Shown: one piece after another, positions 1 through 7,777 of the stretch
Layout: each line of letters begins with the position of its first letter
How positions within the stretch are numbered: position 1 is the first letter of the stretch
Assembly: GCA_044445605.1 (NCBI GenBank)
Contig: JBIOEA010000005.1
Span: 1-64,000 of the forward strand
Direction: 5' to 3'
Length of the DNA stretch: 64,000 nucleotides
Source of the DNA: CAWKDC01 sp044445605
GTDB taxonomy: Bacteria > Pseudomonadota > Gammaproteobacteria > JABCZS01
The notes under the pieces: model-generated
What the model was told of the DNA's origin: nothing
The model's input: only the letters and a program-made list of their open reading frames with translations
The model's database searches: none
Program-made: the position numbers and the translations under genes

Positions 1-35
1 ACTGCCTTGGATTGCTTAACTTCCTTGTGATTCAC
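1..35 (-). CDS. N-terminal fragment of a gene cut by the window start
   Basis: On the minus strand a GTG at 35-33 is preceded by a perfect AAGGAGG Shine-Dalgarno (complement of 48-42) with 6 nt spacing. The first codons read MNHKEVKQSKA and then run off the window. It lies downstream of hemY on the same strand. The product cannot be identified from 11 codons; the start is supported only by the ribosome binding site. Confidence 0.5.
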   Translation of the reverse strand, partial: MNHKEVKQSKA

Positions 36-207
36 CTAAATCCTCCTTGATATGGTGGTTAATTAAAGGCATCATCCTACCGTAATTTTATGGAAAAGTC
101 CCCTTTAAAGCGTCGACTTATGGGTAACGAGCAGCTTTACCAAGGGGGCGAAGAGTTCTTCGTTTTGTGATCTTGTGGTAGTGAACGATTACAATAATCT
201 TACGCCC

Positions 208-1380
208 CTACAAACGAACAGCCACCTGCAATCCCATCTCATAATTTAATTTCGCTTGTTCAGGGTCATGCATGTTGTCATAAACATGGCCGAGGACCCA
301 ATATGTTTCAGGGTCTGATTTAATGCGCAAGCTTTGGTTTAACAATTCTACTGCTTGGCCCCAAATTGACTTAATGGCATAAAAACGGGCAATGGCTAAC
401 AGTAACATCGGATCATCAGCATGTTTTTTTTGCCAATGTTCAGCGGTTTTGATTTGTTTATCAATATCAGATGTATGGACACGGCCATAATATCGAACTA
501 AGCGCTCATCCCACGTATGATTTAAGCTGTCGCGTAATAACGATTCAGCCGTGGCGAGATCATTTTCTTCCAGCAATATCGGTAAATACAGGGATAGGAC
601 ATCTGCATTTAAACGGAACGTTGCTGGGATTTTATCCCACGCTGCCTTTTTAGCATCCACCGAATTTGCTTGCATTAACAAGCCACTGTAAGCCGTTCGG
701 GATAATGCTGTAAATTGTGTTTCTGTCACTAATTTTTTCTTTTTTAAGACCGGTAATAAATCCAATAGGGATGGCCAATCTTTTAATTGGATCAACACTT
801 GTTGCAGCAATTCTAAAATAAAATCATGATCAGGTGATAACTGATGCATACGTTGCAATGTCGCTAAACTTTGTTCCCATTGACCATTATCCATTTGTAA
901 ACGTGCTTGCGTGATACCAATGGCTAAATCAGCGCGGCTATCAATTTGATGTGCTTTACGTAAATATTCATCACGCTCAGCCGTCTTCCCTTGCTTTTCT
1001 GCCGCGGCAGCAGCGCACAAATAATTAATGACAGCCGTGTGCCAACGGTGACTGCTTTTCACCAATAACTGTTCCGCTTCGCGCCAGTTGCCTTCCAGTA
1101 AAGCAATATAGCCTCGCACGGTGCGACGACGCATGCGATGCATACGGCCATGCTGAACCCAGTGTTTAAATTCACCCGGGACTGCCACAATACTGCGGAC
1201 AATGTAGGCGATCAAATACACGGCATACATACCCAGTAATGTCCCCAGTATCCCAAGCCATAATGGCATTTCAACACTGGTTTTGCGGTACACAATCAAT
1301 AAATAACCAGGATCTTTTGCGACCGCAATCCCGATGATCACAGAGGCAACCGTTAATAGTAAAAAAAGGATCAGTCTCAT
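208..1380 (-). CDS. hemY: HemY, heme-biosynthesis-associated TPR membrane protein
   Basis: A 390-residue HemY-family protein. Two membrane segments lie at the N-terminus (from MRLILFLLLTVASVIIGIAV, then a second around LWLGILGTLLGMYAVYLIAYI), followed by helical TPR-like repeats to the C-terminus. The motif AKDPGYLLI between the membrane segments is typical of HemY N-terminal domains. The start at 1380 is chosen over a longer frame because it overlaps the hemX stop as ATGA, implying translational coupling. This is the proteobacterial HemY encoded with hemCDX, thought to support tetrapyrrole synthesis at the inner membrane; it is not protoporphyrinogen oxidase. Its stop codon TAG lies inside an 11-nt TTGTAGGGGCG word also seen at the surA stop. 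Confidence 0.93.
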   Translation of the reverse strand: MRLILFLLLTVASVIIGIAVAKDPGYLLIVYRKTSVEMPLWLGILGTLLGMYAVYLIAYIVRSIVAVPGEFKHWVQHGRMHRMRRRTVRGYIALLEGNWREAEQLLVKSSHRWHTAVINYLCAAAAAEKQGKTAERDEYLRKAHQIDSRADLAIGITQARLQMDNGQWEQSLATLQRMHQLSPDHDFILELLQQVLIQLKDWPSLLDLLPVLKKKKLVTETQFTALSRTAYSGLLMQANSVDAKKAAWDKIPATFRLNADVLSLYLPILLEENDLATAESLLRDSLNHTWDERLVRYYGRVHTSDIDKQIKTAEHWQKKHADDPMLLLAIARFYAIKSIWGQAVELLNQSLRIKSDPETYWVLGHVYDNMHDPEQAKLNYEMGLQVAVRL

Positions 1381-2357
1381 GCAGGTTGTCCGCTTTGTTG
1401 AATGAAGTGACTCCACGCATCAAAACTTTTCAGTTTACTGGGTGGATTAAATGTTACGTTGACTTTCGACAAGTGATCCAGCGTCGACAATGCTTCTTGT
1501 ACGCTGGGGGAAGTCGTATCGTAATAACGATTGATCCATTGGATCGCCTGCCCGATTTCTTGCTGATATAATTTTTCTTGCGCGCGCATGGCGCTGAAAC
1601 TGGCCTGACTCAACATCAATGAAACATTTTGGTCGATAACCGCATTTTCATCCGGAGAAAAATAAGGCACTATTTCATCATCCGTTGTGCGCACACGCAC
1701 CAATGATTTCAAATCGTTCCAACCTGCTTTCATCGCCGTCCGCCAATCATCTTTTTCCGTCGCAGCAGGAGCGTTGTGAGTATCTTGTGGCATTTTTTCC
1801 GGTGCTTGCTTGTGCGGCAACGTATGGACGCTGTCGCTTAAGACGGATAAGCTCACCATGGCTTGTGAGATGGCTCCTGCGCCCTGTTGGGATAAATCCT
1901 GGATATCTTGTTGAATGGATTCTTGAATGGATAATAAATTAGGTTGATTCAGGTTAATGATATTTTGTAACGCTGCTTGTAACCATGTGCGTGCAGCAAC
2001 GGGATCCTTCATGACATAGGTTTCTTGCGCAGCACGCTCCAAGTAAAATTGGACTTGTGCATAACGCCAAGCAGGATTGCCTTCGCGCATGGATTGATCC
2101 AGGCTTTTTAGCCCGGCCGTTACTTGGTTGCTGTGATCCGCAATTACTTGGAATTGCTGATCATATCGTTTCATGGTTTCGGTGACGGCGGCCAGTTGTT
2201 TTGCTTGCGCTTCAATGGCAAGCGTGAGCTCCGCATGACTATTGTTAGAAATAATATTTTTTATTTCCCACGCCATGCCAGCCATGCTGATCGCTAATAA
2301 CAATGTTAATATCCATAATAACGTGATACTCCATTGTTTTTTTACACCTTCACTCAT
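1377..2357 (-). CDS. hemX: HemX, uroporphyrinogen III C-methyltransferase-like membrane protein
   Basis: A 326-residue HemX-family protein: short cytoplasmic start (MSEGVKKQW), one transmembrane helix (ITLLWILTLLLAISMAGMAW), then a largely helical periplasmic domain. ATG at 2357 is preferred over one seven codons upstream because GGAGG sits at the right distance and the start overlaps the hemD stop by 8 bp. The family is annotated as a C-methyltransferase by old convention, but no SAM-binding motif is visible, so an enzymatic role is doubtful. Third gene of hemCDXY. Confidence 0.92.
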   Translation of the reverse strand: MSEGVKKQWSITLLWILTLLLAISMAGMAWEIKNIISNNSHAELTLAIEAQAKQLAAVTETMKRYDQQFQVIADHSNQVTAGLKSLDQSMREGNPAWRYAQVQFYLERAAQETYVMKDPVAARTWLQAALQNIINLNQPNLLSIQESIQQDIQDLSQQGAGAISQAMVSLSVLSDSVHTLPHKQAPEKMPQDTHNAPAATEKDDWRTAMKAGWNDLKSLVRVRTTDDEIVPYFSPDENAVIDQNVSLMLSQASFSAMRAQEKLYQQEIGQAIQWINRYYDTTSPSVQEALSTLDHLSKVNVTFNPPSKLKSFDAWSHFIQQSGQPA

Positions 2358-3135
2358 GTCGTCCTCCGTGATGTTCATACCAATCTGCGATAGTGTCTAA
2401 AACGGCGGCATCGCTCGCGCCTTTGGAAAGATAGAGTTGTTTGAACCCTAATGACGTTGCAAGTTCATGTACGTGATCACTCACGACAACCAAAGGTAAT
2501 TGATAAAAATCAGACAACATATGGGGCGGAATCAGTGCTTGCAATGAGCGTAAACTTTCACCACTGGTTGTCACGATAATATCTATGCCTTTACGAATCA
2601 GCGCATGCAGTAAAGGTTGTGGATCTTCTTGTGTGTGTATGCGTTGATAACAAACGCAACAATCAACGTTCGCACCTTTGTCACGGAATCCATTTTCAAG
2701 TGTTTGATTATCGCTATCACCTTTGAAAATGAATATTTTTTTATCGTGCAATGTTTCTGGGAAACAGGCTAGGAGTGCTAAAGCACCGACGTCATTCTCA
2801 GGGAATAACACTTCTTTGACGCGGAAATGTTTCAATGTGTCCGCTGTTCCTTCTCCGACGGCGGCAAATTGGGGTTTAAAACGGGTGATATCGAAATGAG
2901 GCAGGATGTGCGGCATGCCATGATTGACGGCATTTGGGCTGATAAACACAATCCAATCCATATCCAATAAGGTGAGCAATTTTTTTTGGGTTGCATCATC
3001 GAGCGGGATAGGGTGAATACTGAGCGTAGGAAACGACAACACGGATGCTCCGCGTTCACTCAGTTTAACAATGAGGCTTTGTGCTTGATGTGCGGGTCTT
3101 GTGACGAGCACATGTATCCTTTCCCAGTGATCCAT
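2350..3135 (-). CDS. hemD: Uroporphyrinogen-III synthase
   Basis: A 261-residue HemD. It cyclises hydroxymethylbilane with inversion of ring D to uroporphyrinogen III. Recognisable family features are the N-terminal VLVTRPAHQAQSL strand-loop, VFISPNAVNHGM, FAAVGEGTADTL and IIVTTSGESLRSL, which form the two Rossmann-like lobes with the substrate in the cleft between them. It follows hemC with a 33-bp gap and overlaps hemX. Length matches the family (about 250). Confidence 0.94.
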   Translation of the reverse strand: MDHWERIHVLVTRPAHQAQSLIVKLSERGASVLSFPTLSIHPIPLDDATQKKLLTLLDMDWIVFISPNAVNHGMPHILPHFDITRFKPQFAAVGEGTADTLKHFRVKEVLFPENDVGALALLACFPETLHDKKIFIFKGDSDNQTLENGFRDKGANVDCCVCYQRIHTQEDPQPLLHALIRKGIDIIVTTSGESLRSLQALIPPHMLSDFYQLPLVVVSDHVHELATSLGFKQLYLSKGASDAAVLDTIADWYEHHGGRHE

Positions 3136-3168
3136 GACCTATACCTCGCGTACTTGAAGATGCGAATC

Positions 3169-4092
3169 CTATCCTGATAGCGCTTCTTGAATAATCTCCA
3201 AGGCACCGTTTTCCACTAACATGTGTGCTACTTCTATCCCTAACGCTTCTGCTTCATGCATGTCTCGCGTGCTTTCTGCGCGCAGTATGCATGACCCATC
3301 TAAACTGCCGACCAATCCGGTGAGGACGAGCTTATCGCCTTCCCAGCGAGCGTGCCCACCAATCGGGACTTGGCAACTGCTCCCCAATTGAGCGCCGAGA
3401 CTACGTTCTGCGACGGCTTGTGCATGGGTGCGAGGGTCATGCAACGACTGAACATGTCCTAGAAAAGGGCTGTTTTCAGCGCATTGGACCACCACGACAC
3501 CTTGCCCAATCGCGGGCAGCATTTCCGCAGGCGGCAAGAGGCCTCGAATATGGCACCCTAAGTTTAGACGTTCTAGACCACATGCGGCGAGAATAATCGC
3601 ATCATATTCGCCAGACAGCATCTTTTTAACACGGGTATCAACATTGCCTCTGAGCATCCGAATAGTGAGATCGGGACGCATGGCTTTGAGCTGGGTTTGG
3701 CGGCGTAAACTGGATGTGCCGACGATGGCTCCCATAGGAAGTTCTTGAACAGAATCTGCGACCGTCGATAGGAAGGCATCCCAAGGGGTCGCACGCGGCA
3801 AGAAAGCGGCCAGGGTGAGCTCAGGGGTTTCATTGACGGGGCAATCTTTCAGGGAATGGACGGCGATGTCGGCTTGGTCATTCAATAGTGCTGATTCTAA
3901 TTCTTTTAGGAACAGGGCCTTACCACCAATTTTGGACAGAGAGACATCGAGATCGCGGTCGCCTTGCGTGGTAAGCAGTACCCAAGTGATATGAAGATCA
4001 GGGTATTTTGCTTGCAACAAATCACCAATCCAGTGGGCTTGCCACAGGGCCAGGGCGCTTTGTCGGGTTGCGATACGTATGGTTTTCATCAT
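3169..4092 (-). CDS. hemC: Porphobilinogen deaminase (hydroxymethylbilane synthase)
   Basis: A 307-residue HemC, which polymerises four porphobilinogens. The start is MMKTIRIATRQSALALWQA at 4092 (or 4089). The frame stays open to 4311, but that extension has no similarity to HemC and would overlap the divergent gene at 4226. The cofactor-binding cysteine is in LGSSCQVPIGGHA, and substrate-contacting motifs are visible in VHSLKDCPV and GTSSLRRQTQL. First gene of hemCDXY; no strong Shine-Dalgarno is evident. A TACAAT hexamer about 45 nt upstream could be its -10. Confidence 0.95.
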   Translation of the reverse strand: MMKTIRIATRQSALALWQAHWIGDLLQAKYPDLHITWVLLTTQGDRDLDVSLSKIGGKALFLKELESALLNDQADIAVHSLKDCPVNETPELTLAAFLPRATPWDAFLSTVADSVQELPMGAIVGTSSLRRQTQLKAMRPDLTIRMLRGNVDTRVKKMLSGEYDAIILAACGLERLNLGCHIRGLLPPAEMLPAIGQGVVVVQCAENSPFLGHVQSLHDPRTHAQAVAERSLGAQLGSSCQVPIGGHARWEGDKLVLTGLVGSLDGSCILRAESTRDMHEAEALGIEVAHMLVENGALEIIQEALSG

Positions 4093-4170
4093 AACGCCCA
4101 GTCTATCACAGGATGACTCAAACTGGCATTGTAGCGGTGAGTTGCCTATACTGGTGATGGACAGGCCGGA

Positions 4171-4199
4171 TTGACACAAGCTACATAACTTGATACTCT
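4171..4199 (+). promoter_or_regulatory. Candidate sigma-70 promoter for the gene at 4226
   Basis: TTGACA at 4171-4176 is a consensus -35. A -10 is less clear: GATACT at 4192 (15 bp spacer) or TACTCT at 4194 (17 bp). It reads towards the 94-residue gene, in the intergenic region divergent from hemC. Confidence 0.45.
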
Positions 4200-4225
4200 C
4201 TTTTTTTCCATGAAAGGTAATCACT

Positions 4226-4510
4226 ATGTCAAATAATCCTTCTTTTTTACGAAAAGAGGCCACGAAAAAGAAAGGCCCGCACGGCATGCAAACTGCAGAA
4301 GGCGTTTCCATCGTGGCTAAAGTGATTGCTCAGGTAGTCGAAGCGTTTAAAAGTGTTATTCGTCCTGCAGCTCCCGAACAAACAAGAAAAGCGAGCGCCA
4401 GTCCATTGGCAAGAGGTCCATTAGGTGATGTCAAACGTGGCCCCGCTCCGCCTCCTGGTGCCATTCGTCATGATCGTGATGAAGATGATAACGGAGACAA
4501 GGGGCGTTAA
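4226..4510 (+). CDS. Hypothetical 94-residue basic/acidic-tailed protein
   Basis: I do not recognise this small protein. It starts MSNNPSFLRKEATKKKG with an AAAGGT ribosome-binding-like stretch upstream. A short hydrophobic amphipathic helix follows (around VSIVAKVIAQVVEAFKSVI), then a Pro/Arg-rich stretch (RGPLGDVKRGPAPPPGA) and an acidic tail (HDRDEDDNGDKGR). The C-terminal half looks disordered. It is divergent from hemC, has its own candidate promoter, and ends 10 bp before the TPR-methyltransferase gene, so the two may be co-transcribed. Confidence 0.6.
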   Translation: MSNNPSFLRKEATKKKGPHGMQTAEGVSIVAKVIAQVVEAFKSVIRPAAPEQTRKASASPLARGPLGDVKRGPAPPPGAIRHDRDEDDNGDKGR

Positions 4511-4520
4511 TTGACACGGA

Positions 4521-5915
4521 GTGAATGATTTCCTCATGGACAATGAAGCCTTTTTCAAACAAGCGGTGGAATCAGAAAAGCAGGGTCAAATTGATCTGGC
4601 TGCGACGTTGTATCAGCGCATTTTAGAAAACATGCCCAGGCATCCTGGCACACTTTATAATTTTGCAACGCTCAATGCCAAGCGCAATGATTTTGATCAA
4701 GCCATTCTATTATTTGAGCGGATGTTGGATGTTGAGCCGGATTTTGCTCAAGCCTATTACAATGTTGCGATTTGTTATATGAAAAAGGGCGACGTACGTA
4801 CTGCGATGACGCATTTAAAGAATGCAGTGACATTGGTGCCACACTATGTCGAGGCGCAACATTTGTTGGGCGGCATTTTATTGCGCATGGACAAGTTCCA
4901 AGAAGCAGAGGTGCATTTAAAGGCTGCGCTGGCAGCGAACCCTGATCATCCTGCCGTCTTGTGTCATATGGGAATTGCCTATGTGCATTTAGGTCGTATG
5001 GATGATGCACGTGAAAATTTGATACGTTCGATTGCATTGGACAGTAGTTTAGCAGAAGCGCACTACCATTTAGGGTTAGTCGCATTAAAGGCGGGTCAAA
5101 TCGACGAGGCCGACACACATTTTCAATCAACCATAGCACGTGACCCACAACATTTTTCGGCTTATTACAATTTGGCACTGATTAAAAAGAAACAAGCACA
5201 ATACAAGCTGGCGGAGCACTTCATTGAAAAAGCATATGCCATCGCACCGGAACATCCTTTTGTAGCATATTTGTATGGAATATTAAATACATCAAAGGCA
5301 CCCACAGTTACGCCTCCGGATTATGTGGCCAGTTTATTCAATGAATACGCACCCTATTATGATGAGCATTTAACAAAAGTATTAAACAGTGATTTACCGA
5401 TGACTTGTTTGGCCGTGTTTAAAAAAGTGCATGACAAACCTGTGAATACAACGGTTGATTTAGGCTGTGGGACAGGTTTGTGTGGTGCAATGTTCCGAGA
5501 TCAAACGCAACGATTGATTGGCGTGGATTTGTCTGAAAAAATGTTGGACAAAGCGCGCGATAAAAAAATATACGATACGTTGTATCAAGAAGACATGTTA
5601 GCGATGTTGCGTCGCGCAGAGCATAAGATTGATTTGGTGTTATGTTGCGATGCCCTAGTCTATGTAGGCGCGCTTGAACCCTTTTTTGAAGCCTTGAAGA
5701 AGGCATTGAAGGAAGGCGGACATGCCTTGTTTACATGTGAGGCGGGCGAATCGCCATTTGCTTTGTCGATCGACGGGCGCTTTACGCATTCTGAATACTA
5801 TATCCGTGATTGTGCAATGCAACATGGGTTTACGATTAACGCGTTTGAAAATACGGTATTGCGAGAACAGAATGGAAAGCCTGTGATGGGTTATGTGGTT
5901 TGTGTTGGTTATTAA
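4521..5915 (+). CDS. TPR-repeat protein fused to a SAM-dependent methyltransferase
   Basis: 464 residues. Residues ~8-265 form about seven tetratricopeptide repeats (for example AYYNVAICYMKKGDVRTAMTHL, split here for reading, and AEAHYHLGLVALKAGQIDEA). Residues ~275-464 form a class I methyltransferase with motif I DLGCGTGLCG at 313-322 and an acidic end of strand two in IGVDLSEKMLDKARDK. GTG at 4521 abuts an ACGGAG sequence with no spacer, while ATG at 4536 lies 15 nt from it, so the start is uncertain by five codons. The methyl acceptor is unknown; TPRs probably bind a protein partner. Confidence 0.85.
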   Translation: MNDFLMDNEAFFKQAVESEKQGQIDLAATLYQRILENMPRHPGTLYNFATLNAKRNDFDQAILLFERMLDVEPDFAQAYYNVAICYMKKGDVRTAMTHLKNAVTLVPHYVEAQHLLGGILLRMDKFQEAEVHLKAALAANPDHPAVLCHMGIAYVHLGRMDDARENLIRSIALDSSLAEAHYHLGLVALKAGQIDEADTHFQSTIARDPQHFSAYYNLALIKKKQAQYKLAEHFIEKAYAIAPEHPFVAYLYGILNTSKAPTVTPPDYVASLFNEYAPYYDEHLTKVLNSDLPMTCLAVFKKVHDKPVNTTVDLGCGTGLCGAMFRDQTQRLIGVDLSEKMLDKARDKKIYDTLYQEDMLAMLRRAEHKIDLVLCCDALVYVGALEPFFEALKKALKEGGHALFTCEAGESPFALSIDGRFTHSEYYIRDCAMQHGFTINAFENTVLREQNGKPVMGYVVCVGY

Positions 5916-6221
5916 TTATTTCTTCGCTACTTCACACATATTCGAAATACCTAGAGAAGCGTTATTATCAATAAAAAACACGCCATAAAATTGGACATCG
6001 GGTGGAATGATTTTCCTACAATCATCAACGGTAAGATTTCCATCATTCACTTGATGGGTCGTTGGATCGACGATAGCAGATGGACTGGCAAAATAGCACT
6101 GATCCTTTGCCGTGACCTTAACGAGTTTGAGTGGAGTGCCTGATATATCCTCGCAGGCAGCATATGCAACACCTACCGAGAATCCGAGCATGATAATGGC
6201 GGACAATATTGGATTCTTCAT
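5916..6221 (-). CDS. Small exported protein of unknown function
   Basis: 101 residues with a Sec-type signal peptide (MKNPILSAIIMLGFSVGVAYA, cleavage probably after AYA). The mature part of about 80 residues has four cysteines (CEDISGT, DQCYF, DDCRK, NMCEV), consistent with two disulfides in the periplasm. The start at 6221 is preferred over a longer one because GAGGAAAT lies just upstream. I do not recognise a family. It ends one base after the convergent methyltransferase gene stops. Confidence 0.65.
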   Translation of the reverse strand: MKNPILSAIIMLGFSVGVAYAACEDISGTPLKLVKVTAKDQCYFASPSAIVDPTTHQVNDGNLTVDDCRKIIPPDVQFYGVFFIDNNASLGISNMCEVAKK

Positions 6222-6266
6222 GATTATTTCCTCTTCCATGAAACTTCATTCTAGCGTATTACAATC

Positions 6267-6272
6267 TATAAT
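6267..6272 (+). promoter_or_regulatory. Candidate -10 element for catalase
   Basis: A perfect TATAAT lies 42 bp before the catalase start codon. The corresponding -35 is poor (CTTCAT region), which would fit an activator-dependent promoter, but no OxyR-type site could be recognised. Confidence 0.4.
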
Positions 6273-6313
6273 GAGAACACCATTTAAGATTTTTTATTTT
6301 CAAAGGAATGAAC

Positions 6314-7750
6314 ATGAGCAAATGCCCTTACATGACGACGGAAGCGGGAATACCGATTGGCGATAATCAAAATAGTTTGACGGCCGGCCCACGTGGGCCG
6401 GTGTTGGTTGACCATCAATTAATGGAGCGGATGGCGCACTTTAATCGAGAACGTGTACCTGAGCGTGTGGTGCATGCAAAAGGTGCCGGTGCGTATGGCA
6501 CGCTGACGGTGACAAAGGATTTGTCCAAATACACCTGTGCAAAGTTATTTTCCAAAGCGGGGAATAAGTGCGATGCGTTTGTTCGATTTTCAACGGTGGC
6601 GGGTGAGCAAGGCTCATCGGATACTGCACGTGATCCGCGTGGCTTCGCTTGCAAATTTTATACAGAAGAAGGTAACTGGGATTTAGTCGGAAACAATACG
6701 CCCGTTTTTTTTGTACGTGATCCGTTAAAGTTCCAAGATTTTATTCACTCGCAAAAAAGAAACCCAGGCACTGGGATGCGTGATAATACGATGCAATGGG
6801 ATTTCTGGAGTCTCTCGCCCGAGTCATTGCATCAAGTCACTATTTTGTTTTCTGACCGTGGCATTCCTGCGGACTATCGACATATGAATGGGTATTCATC
6901 CCATACGTATAGTTTGTGGAACCAAAACGGCGAACGTTATTATGTAAAGTGGCATTTTAAAACGATGCAAGGCATTCAATGTTTGACAGACGCGCAAGCA
7001 AGTCACGTCACGTCAGAAGATTTAGATGCCCATCGTCGAGATTTACACACGGCGATTGAGAAAAAGGATTTTCCAACATGGCGTGTTGAAATTCAAATTA
7101 TGCCTGAGAAAGAGGCAGAAACGTATCGCATACATCCGTTTGATTTAACCAAAGTATGGCCACACAAAGACTATCCTGTGATAGAAGTGGGCGTATTGGA
7201 ATTAAATCGTAACCCAGAGAATTATTTTGCAGAAGTCGAGCAGGCGGCATTTGAGCCTTCAAATTTGCCACCCGGTTTTGGGGCCTCACCTGATAAAATG
7301 TTGCAAGCACGGCTGTTATCGTATGCGGATGCGCATCGTTATCGGATTGGTATCAACTACACACAATTGCCTGTCAACAAACCGCACTGCCCTATGCATT
7401 CGTACAATCGCGATGGACACATGCGCTTTGACGGGAATGGGGGTGGTTCCGTTAATTACCAGCCCAACAGTGTTGGTGGCCCTATCGATGATAAAAAGTT
7501 TTGTGAGCCGCCATTAAAGCTATCGGGCGATGCGGCACGCCACGATCATCACCTTGGGAATGAGGATTATGAGCAGGCGGGCGATCTTTTCCGTTTGATG
7601 ACTGCAGATCAAAAAGCGCAACTCATTGATAACATTGTCCGTTCGATGAAGCCTGTGCCTAAGGATATTCAGTTGCGGCAGATTGAGCATTTCCGTAAAG
7701 CGGACCCTGAATATGGTGCAGGCGTTGCAAAAGGACTAGGAATTAGGTAA
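6314..7750 (+). CDS. katA: Monofunctional heme catalase (small-subunit clade)
   Basis: 478 residues. It disproportionates hydrogen peroxide. The distal histidine is in RVVHAKGAGAYG, the distal asparagine in LVGNNTPVFFVRD, and the proximal heme-ligating tyrosine in RLLSYADAHRYRIG; the size fits the small-subunit NADPH-binding clade. The second of two in-frame ATGs (6314) is chosen because AAAGGA is six bases away. The gene ends in a TAA that lies in the left arm of a long hairpin reaching into the start of the next gene. Confidence 0.96.
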   Translation: MSKCPYMTTEAGIPIGDNQNSLTAGPRGPVLVDHQLMERMAHFNRERVPERVVHAKGAGAYGTLTVTKDLSKYTCAKLFSKAGNKCDAFVRFSTVAGEQGSSDTARDPRGFACKFYTEEGNWDLVGNNTPVFFVRDPLKFQDFIHSQKRNPGTGMRDNTMQWDFWSLSPESLHQVTILFSDRGIPADYRHMNGYSSHTYSLWNQNGERYYVKWHFKTMQGIQCLTDAQASHVTSEDLDAHRRDLHTAIEKKDFPTWRVEIQIMPEKEAETYRIHPFDLTKVWPHKDYPVIEVGVLELNRNPENYFAEVEQAAFEPSNLPPGFGASPDKMLQARLLSYADAHRYRIGINYTQLPVNKPHCPMHSYNRDGHMRFDGNGGGSVNYQPNSVGGPIDDKKFCEPPLKLSGDAARHDHHLGNEDYEQAGDLFRLMTADQKAQLIDNIVRSMKPVPKDIQLRQIEHFRKADPEYGAGVAKGLGIR

Positions 7751-7777
7751 GCTAGCCCACGGAGGCTAACTTACCTA
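7744..7777 (+). promoter_or_regulatory. Hairpin covering the catalase stop and the ribosome binding site of the next gene
   Basis: 7744-7757 and 7764-7777 form a 14-bp inverted repeat with one mismatch around a six-base loop (CACGGA). The left arm contains the catalase TAA. The loop and right arm contain the GGAGG Shine-Dalgarno (7761-7765) and reach the A of the downstream ATG. No T-run follows, so it is not a standard intrinsic terminator; it may mask translation initiation or protect the 3' end. Confidence 0.6.

Noticed and set aside
4093..4311. N-terminal extension of hemC in the open frame
   Set aside because: No similarity to HemC, overlaps the divergent gene at 4226, and the conserved start of HemC is at 4092.
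4508..4524. TAATTGACACGGAGTG resembles the complement of the TAG-linked repeat end
   Set aside because: Only a partial match, lying in an ordinary ribosome-binding context between two genes; treated as chance.
4672..5178. 168-codon antisense frame inside the TPR-methyltransferase gene
   Set aside because: Shadow of a real gene; no recognisable domain or ribosome binding site.
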